Virus record (IMG/VR): IMGVR_UViG_3300047369_000326
Location: 1 to 27,734 of that record
Source: a virus
Direction: 5' to 3' (one strand)
DNA length: 27,734 bases
Shown here: in pieces, positions 7,029-14,728 of the stretch
How the letters are laid out: the number at the start of each line of letters is the position of its first letter
Numbering within the stretch: position 1 is the first letter of the stretch
Made by a program: the position numbers and the translations under genes
Notes under the pieces: generated by a model
Seen by the model: the letters and a program-made list of their open reading frames with translations, nothing else
What the model was told of the DNA's origin: nothing
Database searches by the model: none

Positions 7029-9455
7029 ATGGCTGAGTCAGTTGTAAAAAGTTTTTTCCCTAGTCAAGTAGCTAGCGACAAAGAAAAAATGAGCGCAGAA
7101 TATGGGCTTAAAGTTGCTAGAGCTATTCAGAGCGAATGGTTTAAAATGGACACGGGATCAACACGTTATAAAAGTAATCAGCATTCTTTTCATAGACTTA
7201 GATTATATGCTAGGGGTGAGCAAGGGGTGCAAAAATATAAAGATGAATTGTCAATTAACGGCGATTTGTCTTATCTCAATTTAGATTGGAAGCCTGTTCC
7301 TATTATTCCTAAATTTGTGGACATAGTAGTTAATGGTATTTCAGAAAGAGCTTTTGATATTAAAGCATATTCACAAGATCCATATGGTGTTGCTAAAAGA
7401 ACAGAGTATATGGAAAGTATAATGAGGGATATGCAAAGTAAGGATCTTAGTGATTTTGTTGAAGAAAACTTTGGAATTTCTGTATTTGAAACAAATTTAC
7501 CAGAGCTTCCAGAATCAAAAGAAGAACTAGAGGTACACATGCAGCTAACTTATAAGCAAGCTGTAGAAATGGCGGAAGAGCAAGCTATAAATACTATATT
7601 AAAAGGTAATTCTTATAATCTTACAAAGAAAAGGGTTATATATGATTTAACAACCATTGGTATTGGCGCTGTTAAAAATACCTACAATAATGCAGAAGGT
7701 GTAAAAATAGAGTATGTGGACCCTGCTAATTTAGTATATTCGTACACTGAATCACCATATTTTGACGACGTATACTATGTTGGTGAAATAAAATCCGTGC
7801 CAATTAATGAATTAAAAAAAGAATTTCCTAATTTAACAGAAGATGATTTAGGCAAAATGTCTAAGCAGGGTTACCAAAATAACGGGTTTTACGATAAAAC
7901 TTTATCTAATTACAACGAAACAGATTCAAACACTGTACAAGTTTTATATTTTAATTATAAGACTTATATGAATGAGGTGTATAAAGTAAAAGAAACAGCT
8001 ACAGGAGCTAGTAAAATATTAGTTAGAGATGATCAATTTGATCCACCTGTTGAATTACTTGAGCAGCAATTTGGCAAATTATCAAGATCATTAGAGGGAT
8101 TATACGAAGGTGTTCTTGTTCTAGGCACAGACATGCTACTAAAATGGGAACTTGCTAAAAATATGTTGCGCCCAAAAAGCGATTATACTAAAGTAAAAAT
8201 GAACTATAGTATTTGTGCCCCAAGAATGTATAAAGGTAAAATAGAATCATTAGTAAGTCGTATTACTGGTTTTGCTGATATGATACAGCTTACGCATTTA
8301 AAATTACAGCAAGTATTATCGCGTATGGTTCCAGATGGTGTTTATTTAGACGCAGATGGATTAGCCGAGGTTGATTTAGGTAATGGAACTAATTACAACC
8401 CCCAAGAAGCATTAAATATGTTTTTTCAAACTGGTTCTGTAATTGGTAGATCGTTTACACAAGAAGGCGATATGAATCCAGGTAAAGTACCTATTCAAGA
8501 AATAACTAGCGGCAGTGGCGGCAATAAAATACCGCAACTTATTAATACTTACAACTATTACTTACAAATGATAAGAGATACCAGCGGTTTAAATGAAGCT
8601 AGAGATGGCAGTTTACCGGATAGTAGATCTCTTGTTGGTATTCAAAAGATTGCAGCCGCTAATAGCAATACGGCTACTAGACATATATTAAATGCTGGAT
8701 TATTTATAACAGCGGAAACAGCAGAGTGTATTTCATTAAGAGTTTCTGATATATTAGAGTTTGCACCAGCTGCAGATGCTTTTGTTCAAAAGATAGGTGG
8801 GCATAATGTTGCTACATTATCTGAAATGAAAGAATTACATTTATACGATTTTGGTATATTTTTAGAATTAGCGCCAGATGATGAAGAAAAACAAATGCTA
8901 GAAAACAATATTCAAACAGCGTTGTCAGCTAGTTTAATAGATTTAGAAGACGCTATTGATATTAGAGATATTAAAAATATAAAATTAGCTAATCAAGTTC
9001 TTAAAATAAGAAGAAAAAAGAAAGCACAAAGAGATCAAGAAGCGCAGCAGGCTAATATACAAGCCCAAGCGCAAGCAAATGCTCAAGCACAACAAGTAGC
9101 CGCACAAGCAGAAGTACAAAAACAAAATGCAATAACACAGCAAAAGCTACAATTAGAACAAGTTAAAGCTGAGCTTGATATGAAAAAACTAATGCAAGAA
9201 GCAAACCTTAAGAAAGAATTAATGGGGCTAGAATTCCAAATGAATATGCAACTTAAAAATGCCGAAGCAGATGTTTACAAATCTAAAGAAGGATTTAAAG
9301 AAGACAGAAAAGATGACAGATCCAAAATGGAGGCCTCACAACAAAGTGAACTAATAGATCAAAGAAATAATAATTTACCTCCAAAGAATTTTGAATCATC
9401 GGGTAACGATATAATTAGCGGTGATTTTGATTTAGGTTCTTTCGAACCCAAGTAA
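7029..9455 (+). CDS. Portal protein
   Basis: An 808-residue protein directly after the large terminase and before scaffold and capsid, the standard place for the portal (the dodecameric ring through which DNA enters and leaves). Typical portal features are HRLRLYARGEQG near residue 56, PIIPKFVDIVVNGISERAFD near 90-110, the beta segment VEYVDPANLVYSYTESPYFDD near 228-247, and RDTSGLNEARDGSLPDSRS near 515-535 in the helical stem/wing region. The last about 150 residues are helical and rich in Gln, Ala and Lys (QAQAQANAQAQQVAAQAEVQ near 677-696), likely a barrel or coiled coil extending into the head. The length resembles podoviral and crAss-like portals. The start ATAAAATAAAT-ATG lacks a Shine-Dalgarno sequence. 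Confidence 0.9.
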   Translation: MAESVVKSFFPSQVASDKEKMSAEYGLKVARAIQSEWFKMDTGSTRYKSNQHSFHRLRLYARGEQGVQKYKDELSINGDLSYLNLDWKPVPIIPKFVDIVVNGISERAFDIKAYSQDPYGVAKRTEYMESIMRDMQSKDLSDFVEENFGISVFETNLPELPESKEELEVHMQLTYKQAVEMAEEQAINTILKGNSYNLTKKRVIYDLTTIGIGAVKNTYNNAEGVKIEYVDPANLVYSYTESPYFDDVYYVGEIKSVPINELKKEFPNLTEDDLGKMSKQGYQNNGFYDKTLSNYNETDSNTVQVLYFNYKTYMNEVYKVKETATGASKILVRDDQFDPPVELLEQQFGKLSRSLEGLYEGVLVLGTDMLLKWELAKNMLRPKSDYTKVKMNYSICAPRMYKGKIESLVSRITGFADMIQLTHLKLQQVLSRMVPDGVYLDADGLAEVDLGNGTNYNPQEALNMFFQTGSVIGRSFTQEGDMNPGKVPIQEITSGSGGNKIPQLINTYNYYLQMIRDTSGLNEARDGSLPDSRSLVGIQKIAAANSNTATRHILNAGLFITAETAECISLRVSDILEFAPAADAFVQKIGGHNVATLSEMKELHLYDFGIFLELAPDDEEKQMLENNIQTALSASLIDLEDAIDIRDIKNIKLANQVLKIRRKKKAQRDQEAQQANIQAQAQANAQAQQVAAQAEVQKQNAITQQKLQLEQVKAELDMKKLMQEANLKKELMGLEFQMNMQLKNAEADVYKSKEGFKEDRKDDRSKMEASQQSELIDQRNNNLPPKNFESSGNDIISGDFDLGSFEPK

Positions 9456-9490
9456 TAATAATAAGTAAAGTAATTATATAATATTTTATC

Positions 9491-10708
9491 ATGGAAAACA
9501 CAGAAAACAAAGCTGTAGTCGAAGAAGTTGTAGAACAAACAACTGATCAACCTACAGATGAAGTTAAAAAAGACGACGCACCGAAGCCTAAAAAGCCTAA
9601 AAAACTAGTTAAGGAAAATAGTGACGACGTAGATTTTAAAATTGATTTAAGAAAAAAACCAGAAGATGCCATTCAAGAGCAAAGCACAGATGACAGCGAT
9701 GTTACTGTCGGAGAATCCGAAGACTCGCCAAGTAGCGAAGAAGTGGTTGAAGAAATACAAGACTCCGAACAAAATGAGCAAACCCCTCTTGAGGAAATAA
9801 CAGAGGAAGAAGTTAAAGAACAAACAGAAGAATTAACAAACGAGGTTGAAGAAGCTATAGCAGAATCAAATGAAACTGGAGCGGATCTACCTGAAAATAT
9901 TCAGAAAGTTGTTGATTTTATAAATGACACAGGAGGCACTTTAGAGGACTATGTAAAACTTAATCAAGACTATTCTAAATTAAACGAAACTCAATTATTA
10001 AAAGAATATTATGAGGTAAGCAAACCGTATTTAGATAGTGAAGACATTGATCTTTTGATGGAAGATTTCTCTTACGATGAAGAGTTAGATGAGCCGAAAG
10101 ATATAAAGAAAAAGAAATTAGCTTTTAAAGAAGAAGTTGCAAAAGCAAAAAAAGAACTTGAAAGCAGAAAAACAAAATACTATGAAGAAATTAAAGCTGG
10201 CTCTAAATTAACAGATGAGCAAAAGAAGGCTGTAGATTTTTTCAATAGATATAATAAAGAAAGCGAGGAATCGTCTAAATTAGCTGAAAAGCAAAAAAAT
10301 GTATTTTTAAATAAAACTAACGAAGTCTTTTCGAACGAATTTAAAGGTTTTGAATATTCAGTAGGAGACAAAAAGTATAGATTTAATGTTAAAAATGCAG
10401 ATGAGGTTAAAACAAATCAAAGTGACATTAATAATTTTATTAAGAAGTTCTTAAACGAAAAAAATGAAATGTCCGATGCTAAATCTTATCACAAATCTTT
10501 GTTTACAGCTATGAATCCTGATTTAATAGCCCAACACTTTTATGAGCAAGGTAAATCCGATGCTATGAAAGATAGTATGGCTCGAACTAAGAATGTAGAT
10601 ATGAATCCGAGAGGGGTTCATGAAAAAGTCTCTTCTTCTAACGGGTGGACTGTTAAAGCTATAAATGGGCAAGACACTTCCAAGCTGCGAGTAAAAATTA
10701 AAAAATAA
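9491..10708 (+). CDS. Head scaffolding protein
   Basis: A 405-residue, very acidic protein between portal and major capsid genes, the usual scaffold position. The first about 135 residues are low-complexity and rich in Glu, Asp, Thr and Pro, with a short basic patch (PKPKKPKKLVKE). The middle is predicted helical with coiled-coil-like repeats (AFKEEVAKAKKELESRKTK). The end is basic (TSKLRVKIKK), as in scaffolds whose C-terminal helix-turn-helix or basic tail contacts the coat protein. I see no protease motif, so it is unlikely to be a fused protease-scaffold. The role is to direct capsid assembly and then leave the head. The leader (ATAATATTTTATC-ATGG) resembles that of the gene at 12252. Confidence 0.75.
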   Translation: MENTENKAVVEEVVEQTTDQPTDEVKKDDAPKPKKPKKLVKENSDDVDFKIDLRKKPEDAIQEQSTDDSDVTVGESEDSPSSEEVVEEIQDSEQNEQTPLEEITEEEVKEQTEELTNEVEEAIAESNETGADLPENIQKVVDFINDTGGTLEDYVKLNQDYSKLNETQLLKEYYEVSKPYLDSEDIDLLMEDFSYDEELDEPKDIKKKKLAFKEEVAKAKKELESRKTKYYEEIKAGSKLTDEQKKAVDFFNRYNKESEESSKLAEKQKNVFLNKTNEVFSNEFKGFEYSVGDKKYRFNVKNADEVKTNQSDINNFIKKFLNEKNEMSDAKSYHKSLFTAMNPDLIAQHFYEQGKSDAMKDSMARTKNVDMNPRGVHEKVSSSNGWTVKAINGQDTSKLRVKIKK

Positions 10709-10728
10709 CTAAAAAAAATTAAAAAATT

Positions 10729-12177
10729 ATGGCACTAGCTGGAACAGGGGCGGAATTAAACCACCTAACCCCAAGACCTATTAAGGGTCTATTCGGAGAT
10801 AACTATTTGTCTTTGGCAGATATGGATTTCACACAACAGTTTTTACCTGAAGTATACGAAAAAGAAATCGAAAGATATGGAAACAGAACTATCGGTGGAT
10901 TTTTACGAATGGTAGGAGCTGAGATGCCTATGGCATCAGACAGAGTAGTATGGAGCGAACAAGGAAGATTACACATTGCATTTGATGATTGTAGTGTTGA
11001 TAACTCCTCTGCGACAACTACAGTAACTTTTGAAGACACTGCAAGTGGAGACTCAGGGGTTGCAAAATCAAAATTATTAGGAGTAGGGATGACTGTTATT
11101 ATCGCTAAAGGTATTAGCGTTGTTAAAGCAAGAGTAGCTACTGCACCTGGTGATGGTACAATTACAGTAGCACCTTATGGAGCGGGTAATTTAAATGGAT
11201 TAGGATCTGGATCATTAACAGATGTTAAGCTATTTGTATATGGATCTGAATTTGGAAAAGGAAGCGGAGATGTAGGAAACTCAATTGACGCTAAGTTTAC
11301 TCAATTCAGCAACAAGCCAATTATCTTAAGAGACAAGTACAATGTGAACGGATCTGATGTTGCACAGATTGGTTGGGTTGAAGTAACTACTGAATCTGGA
11401 ACTTCTGGATACTTATGGTACTTAAAATCTGAGCATGAAGCAAGATTAAGATTTGAAGATCAACTTGAAATGTCAATGGTTGAAGCTGTAAAAGATGAAG
11501 GAAGTACTTCTGGATCTGCTGGGGCTGCAAACTTTGAGGGAACTGAAGGTTTATTTGCTGCTATTGAGTCAAGAGGTCTTGTTTACAACGATGCTGACTT
11601 TGACGCTATTGCAGGAACTGCACCATACGCCCCAACTGGACTTGGTGAATTTGATAATATTTTAGCTGAATTAGACAAGCAAGGATCTATTGAGGAAAAC
11701 ATGCTTTTCTTAGATAGAGCTACTTCTCTTTCTATTGATAATATGCTAGCTAAGCAGAACGCGCCTTACGGTGGTGGTACTTCTTACGGTGTATTTGAAA
11801 ACAGCGAAGATATGGCGTTAAATCTTGGATTTAATGGATTTAGACGAGGTTCTTATGATTTTTATAAAACTGACTGGAAATACTTAAACGATTCAACTAC
11901 AAGAGGACTTGTTGGTGACGTAGAGGGTGTTTTAATACCTGCAGGTGTTTCTACAGTTTATGATCAAGGACTAGGTAAAAACATTCAAAGACCATTCTTA
12001 CACGTTCGATACAGAGCTTCTGAAGCGGACGACAGAAAGATGAAGTCTTGGGTGACTGGATCTGTTGGTGGAAACTACACTAGCGCAATTGATGAAATGA
12101 ATGTACACTTCTTATCAGAAAGATGTCTGTGTGTTCAAGCGGCGAATAACTTCGTATTATTTAAAGCTACATCATAA
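10729..12177 (+). CDS. Major capsid protein
   Basis: A 482-residue protein after the scaffold gene and followed by a strong hairpin, the expected place for the most highly expressed structural gene. The N-terminus (MALAGTGAELNHLTPRPIKG) is an extended arm, followed by a long helix-like region (FTQQFLPEVYEKEIERYGNR). The middle is Gly/Ser/Thr-rich beta structure. The C-terminal part (FLHVRYRASEADDRKMKSW) looks like the axial domain of an HK97-type coat. Codon choice is noticeably more regular (many GGA, TCT, GAA, GCT, AGA) and richer in GC than its neighbours, consistent with selection for high expression. No cleavable prodomain is evident. It forms the icosahedral shell. The identity is well supported by context, but the fold is inferred. 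Confidence 0.85.
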   Translation: MALAGTGAELNHLTPRPIKGLFGDNYLSLADMDFTQQFLPEVYEKEIERYGNRTIGGFLRMVGAEMPMASDRVVWSEQGRLHIAFDDCSVDNSSATTTVTFEDTASGDSGVAKSKLLGVGMTVIIAKGISVVKARVATAPGDGTITVAPYGAGNLNGLGSGSLTDVKLFVYGSEFGKGSGDVGNSIDAKFTQFSNKPIILRDKYNVNGSDVAQIGWVEVTTESGTSGYLWYLKSEHEARLRFEDQLEMSMVEAVKDEGSTSGSAGAANFEGTEGLFAAIESRGLVYNDADFDAIAGTAPYAPTGLGEFDNILAELDKQGSIEENMLFLDRATSLSIDNMLAKQNAPYGGGTSYGVFENSEDMALNLGFNGFRRGSYDFYKTDWKYLNDSTTRGLVGDVEGVLIPAGVSTVYDQGLGKNIQRPFLHVRYRASEADDRKMKSWVTGSVGGNYTSAIDEMNVHFLSERCLCVQAANNFVLFKATS

Positions 12178-12184
12178 CTATATT

Positions 12185-12241
12185 GTAAGGTTTACCCCTG
12201 ATGAAACTTCGGGGGTAATTCTTACCTTTAACTTTTTAATT
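12185..12241 (+). terminator. Strong hairpin after the capsid gene, likely transcription terminator
   Basis: GTAAG at 12185-12189 pairs with CTTAC at 12221-12225. Inside that, TTACCCCTGA pairs with TCGGGGGTAA as a 10-bp stem with one G-T wobble and a 7-base loop (TGAAACT). A 2x2 internal loop joins the two helices. It is followed by CTTTAACTTTTTAA, an interrupted T-rich tail. This lies 8 bases after the capsid stop codon. It fits a rho-independent terminator or a 3' stabiliser that keeps capsid mRNA abundant while lowering read-through into later genes. Confidence 0.75.
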
Positions 12242-12251
12242 ATATTATATC

Positions 12252-13064
12252 ATGGAAAATAAAGAAAAGGTTGCACCTAAGCAGCCAAAAAAGAAAATAG
12301 TTGTTGAAGAACAACAAGCACCAAAAAAACCAAGCTGGGAATTTAGAGATAGAATGTATTTCTTAAAGAATGAAAAACGTCCATTAGTATTTACATTACC
12401 ATCCAGACATACCGGTAGAAAACCACTTTTATGGTTTGATGAAAAAAACGGCATACAAAGAGAATTAAGATATGCCACAAACCAAAACTCTCCATTTGCA
12501 GACGAACAAAAGGGCACATCTACATTAGGTAGAATTATATTTAGAGATGGTCAATTGTTTGTACCAAAAAGTCAAATAGCTTTACAAAAGCTTTTATCGC
12601 TATATCATCCATTAGCAAACGTATTATATTACGAATATAATCCAGTAAAAGAATCTGCAGATGAATTAGATTATATCAATTTAGAAATTGAGGCTTTGGT
12701 TACCGCTAAGCAATTAGAAATAGAACAAGTAGAAGCTATTTTAAGAGTAGAGATTGGTAGCAAAGTAGATAAACTAAGTAGCAGTGAATTAAAAAGAGAT
12801 ATTTTAGTATTTGCAAAAAGAAATCCAAAATTATTTATGGATTTAGCAAATGATGAAAATGTTGAATTAAGAAACGTTGGTATAAAAGCGGCACAAGTAG
12901 GCATTATTTCTCTATCACCTGATCAAAGAACGTTCACGTATGGAGATACTAATAGAAAGTTAATGACTGTACCTTTTGATGAACACCCATATTCAGCTTT
13001 AGCTGCGTGGTTTAAAACAGATGAAGGAATGGAAGTTTACAAAACAATTATGAAAAGACTATAA
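12252..13064 (+). CDS. Structural-type protein of unknown function following the capsid gene
   Basis: A 270-residue protein. The first about 30 residues are Lys/Pro/Gln-rich and disordered (KVAPKQPKKKIVVEEQQ). Next comes a compact domain with RPLVFTLPSRHTG and RDGQLFVPKSQIALQKLLSLYHP (residues about 95-117), followed by helices rich in Glu and Leu. The end (WFKTDEGMEVYKTIMKRL) looks helical. The C-terminal part has patterns like IGSKVDKLSSSELKRDILVF that suggest a helical bundle. I do not recognise a named family. Position between the capsid gene and the adaptor/ring genes suggests a virion or head-completion protein. It lies between two RNA hairpins (12185 and 13074), so it may be a separately controlled message. 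Its leader resembles that of the scaffold gene. Confidence 0.6.
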   Translation: MENKEKVAPKQPKKKIVVEEQQAPKKPSWEFRDRMYFLKNEKRPLVFTLPSRHTGRKPLLWFDEKNGIQRELRYATNQNSPFADEQKGTSTLGRIIFRDGQLFVPKSQIALQKLLSLYHPLANVLYYEYNPVKESADELDYINLEIEALVTAKQLEIEQVEAILRVEIGSKVDKLSSSELKRDILVFAKRNPKLFMDLANDENVELRNVGIKAAQVGIISLSPDQRTFTYGDTNRKLMTVPFDEHPYSALAAWFKTDEGMEVYKTIMKRL

Positions 13065-13073
13065 AGTCATCTT

Positions 13074-13102
13074 AGCGGTTGGGCCGCTCCGGTGGCCTAA
13101 TC
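13074..13102 (+). promoter_or_regulatory. GC-rich intergenic RNA element with two mutually exclusive hairpins
   Basis: The 57-base gap before the next gene holds a GC-rich core in otherwise AT-rich DNA. Two stems compete for the same bases: AGCGG (13074-13078) with CCGCT (13084-13088), and GGTTGGGCCGC (13077-13087) with GTGGCCTAATC (13092-13102), the second having a TCCG loop and three G-T pairs. There is no T-rich tail after either, so an intrinsic terminator is unlikely. A role in RNA processing, stability or translation control of the following ring gene is possible. Confidence 0.5.
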
Positions 13103-13121
13103 ACTATAAATAAATATAAAT

Positions 13122-13814
13122 ATGGCAGTAAGCGTAGACACGGTATATCAAAGGGTGCTTGCAATACTAAATAAAGAGCAAAGAGGTTATTTAACACCAG
13201 AAGAATATAACTTATTTGCTAATCAAGCACAATTAGATATATTCGAACAATATTTTTATGATATAAATCAATTTGATAGAATGCATGGGAATAGTACGGA
13301 GTATTCGGACATGCTTAACCTGCTCAACGAAAAAATAAGTATTTTTCAAAAAACCAGTACATTATCATACTCTAATGATTATTATCAAGAACCTACTGAT
13401 TCGTATAGAATTGGCACACTTATATATAACGGTTCTGAAGCAGAAAGAGTTAATAATAATGAGTATCTATACATAAGCTCTACGCCCGTAGCAGCTCCTA
13501 CTAATGATTTTCCTATATATACTAGAGACGAAAACGGTTTTAAGGTATTTGGCAGCGCTGAATTTGATGGAAGTCAAACAGTAAAATGTAATTATGTTAA
13601 AAAACCTGCAACTGTAATATGGAATTACACAATGGTTTTAGGTAACGCTCAATATACAGCCACTGGCACTCAAAATTTTGAATTGCACGATTCGGAGGAA
13701 ACTGAATTAATAATTAAAATACTAGCTTTAGCCGGGCTGCTAGTTCAAGATTTAGGTGTTTACCAAGTGGCATCACAAGAAGAAGCTAAAGATATACAAC
13801 AAGAAAAAGCATAA
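13122..13814 (+). CDS. Head-tail adaptor/ring-like structural protein
   Basis: A 230-residue protein starting MAVSVDTVYQRVLAILNKEQ. It continues with RGYLTPEEYNLFANQAQLDIF, a helix pair common in podoviral adaptor or 'ring' proteins that bind under the portal. A beta-rich middle (YRIGTLIYNGSEAERV; PIYTRDENGFKVFG) is followed by a final helical hairpin (LIIKILALAGLLVQDLGVYQV) with a helix end. It sits two genes before the large stabilisation protein, matching the order of ring proteins and nozzle in crAss-like phages. It probably joins the head to the stubby tail. The family is assigned from pattern and order, not from a search. The next gene begins three bases after its stop. Confidence 0.6.
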   Translation: MAVSVDTVYQRVLAILNKEQRGYLTPEEYNLFANQAQLDIFEQYFYDINQFDRMHGNSTEYSDMLNLLNEKISIFQKTSTLSYSNDYYQEPTDSYRIGTLIYNGSEAERVNNNEYLYISSTPVAAPTNDFPIYTRDENGFKVFGSAEFDGSQTVKCNYVKKPATVIWNYTMVLGNAQYTATGTQNFELHDSEETELIIKILALAGLLVQDLGVYQVASQEEAKDIQQEKA

Positions 13815-13817
13815 TAA

Positions 13818-14726
13818 ATGGGACTATTAGACAATCAGACACAAGAGCAATATTATTTAGGCAATGACGGAACTCAGTTAAGTAACGACGAGAGTTACGG
13901 GGCCTATCAATTTATTACGCTTAAAGACATTGTAAATAGTTTTATTGTTGCTTACGTAGGTGAGGATAAAATAATAAGCAAGGTTAAAAGATCAGACGTA
14001 GCCTTCCATGCTAAAAGAGCTATTCAAGAATTTAGCTATGATGTTTTTAAATCGGAAAAGTCGCAAGAAATTGAAGTACCTCCTTCTTTGCTAATGGCAT
14101 TGCCTCAAGATTATGTAAACTATGTGCAATTTAGCTGGGTCGACAACAACGGTGTTGAACAATTAATATATCCGACTAAATATACTAGTAACCCATTGCC
14201 TATTTTGCAAGATAATAATTATAATTATACTTTTGACGGCGATGGTAAATTATTAACGGCTAACGAATCTGAAACTTGGAAAAAATACAAGTCTGCTCCG
14301 AATAGGAACGCTACATTAGAAAATAATAATAATGTAGACATGCTAGCAGAAAACCACCTCGGAAGAAGATATGGTTTAGATCCTGAAATATCTCAAACTA
14401 ACGGTAATTTTTATATTGACCCAATTAAAAATATTATTCATTTTAGCTCTAATCTTGTAGGCTTAATTATAACAATTAAATATATAAGCGATGGATTAGG
14501 TAATGACGCTGAAATGATAGTGCATAAATTTGCCGAAGAGGCTGTTTATAAGCACATAGCTCACTCTATTTTGTCTTCACGTGCAAATACACCAGAATAC
14601 ATAATAGGACGCTTTAAACGCGAAAAAACAGCAACTAAAAGAAACGCAAAACTTAGGTTATCAAATATAAAACTTAGCGAGTATGCTCAAATAATGAGAG
14701 GAAAGTCTAAGCAAATAAAACATTAA
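13818..14726 (+). CDS. Head-tail adaptor / tail tubular protein A-like protein
   Basis: A 302-residue protein with ITLKDIVNSFIVAYVGEDKI (about 33-52) and RSDVAFHAKRAIQEFSYDVF (about 58-77). These are helices typical of phage adaptor proteins of the T7 gp11 / P22 gp4 / crAss ring type. Then come PPSLLMALPQDYVNYVQFSW and a beta-rich centre, and a C-terminal helical region (AEEAVYKHIAHSILSSR) with a very basic end (RFKREKTATKRNAKLRLSN). Adaptor proteins bind the portal after packaging and form the platform for the tail nozzle. The gene lies directly before the stabilisation gene, as expected. Assignment is by pattern and order; confidence in 'tail adaptor' is good, in the exact family moderate. 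Confidence 0.7.
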   Translation: MGLLDNQTQEQYYLGNDGTQLSNDESYGAYQFITLKDIVNSFIVAYVGEDKIISKVKRSDVAFHAKRAIQEFSYDVFKSEKSQEIEVPPSLLMALPQDYVNYVQFSWVDNNGVEQLIYPTKYTSNPLPILQDNNYNYTFDGDGKLLTANESETWKKYKSAPNRNATLENNNNVDMLAENHLGRRYGLDPEISQTNGNFYIDPIKNIIHFSSNLVGLIITIKYISDGLGNDAEMIVHKFAEEAVYKHIAHSILSSRANTPEYIIGRFKREKTATKRNAKLRLSNIKLSEYAQIMRGKSKQIKH

Positions 14727-14728
14727 AT

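Noticed and set aside
9435-9448. Small hairpin GGTTC-TTTC-GAACC at the end of the portal gene as a terminator
   Set aside because: The stem is only five pairs, lies inside the coding sequence, and is followed by A-rich rather than T-rich DNA.
9473-9482. Palindrome ATTATATAAT before the scaffold gene as an operator or promoter
   Set aside because: Short AT palindromes are frequent by chance in this DNA, and no paired -33 element or second copy was seen.
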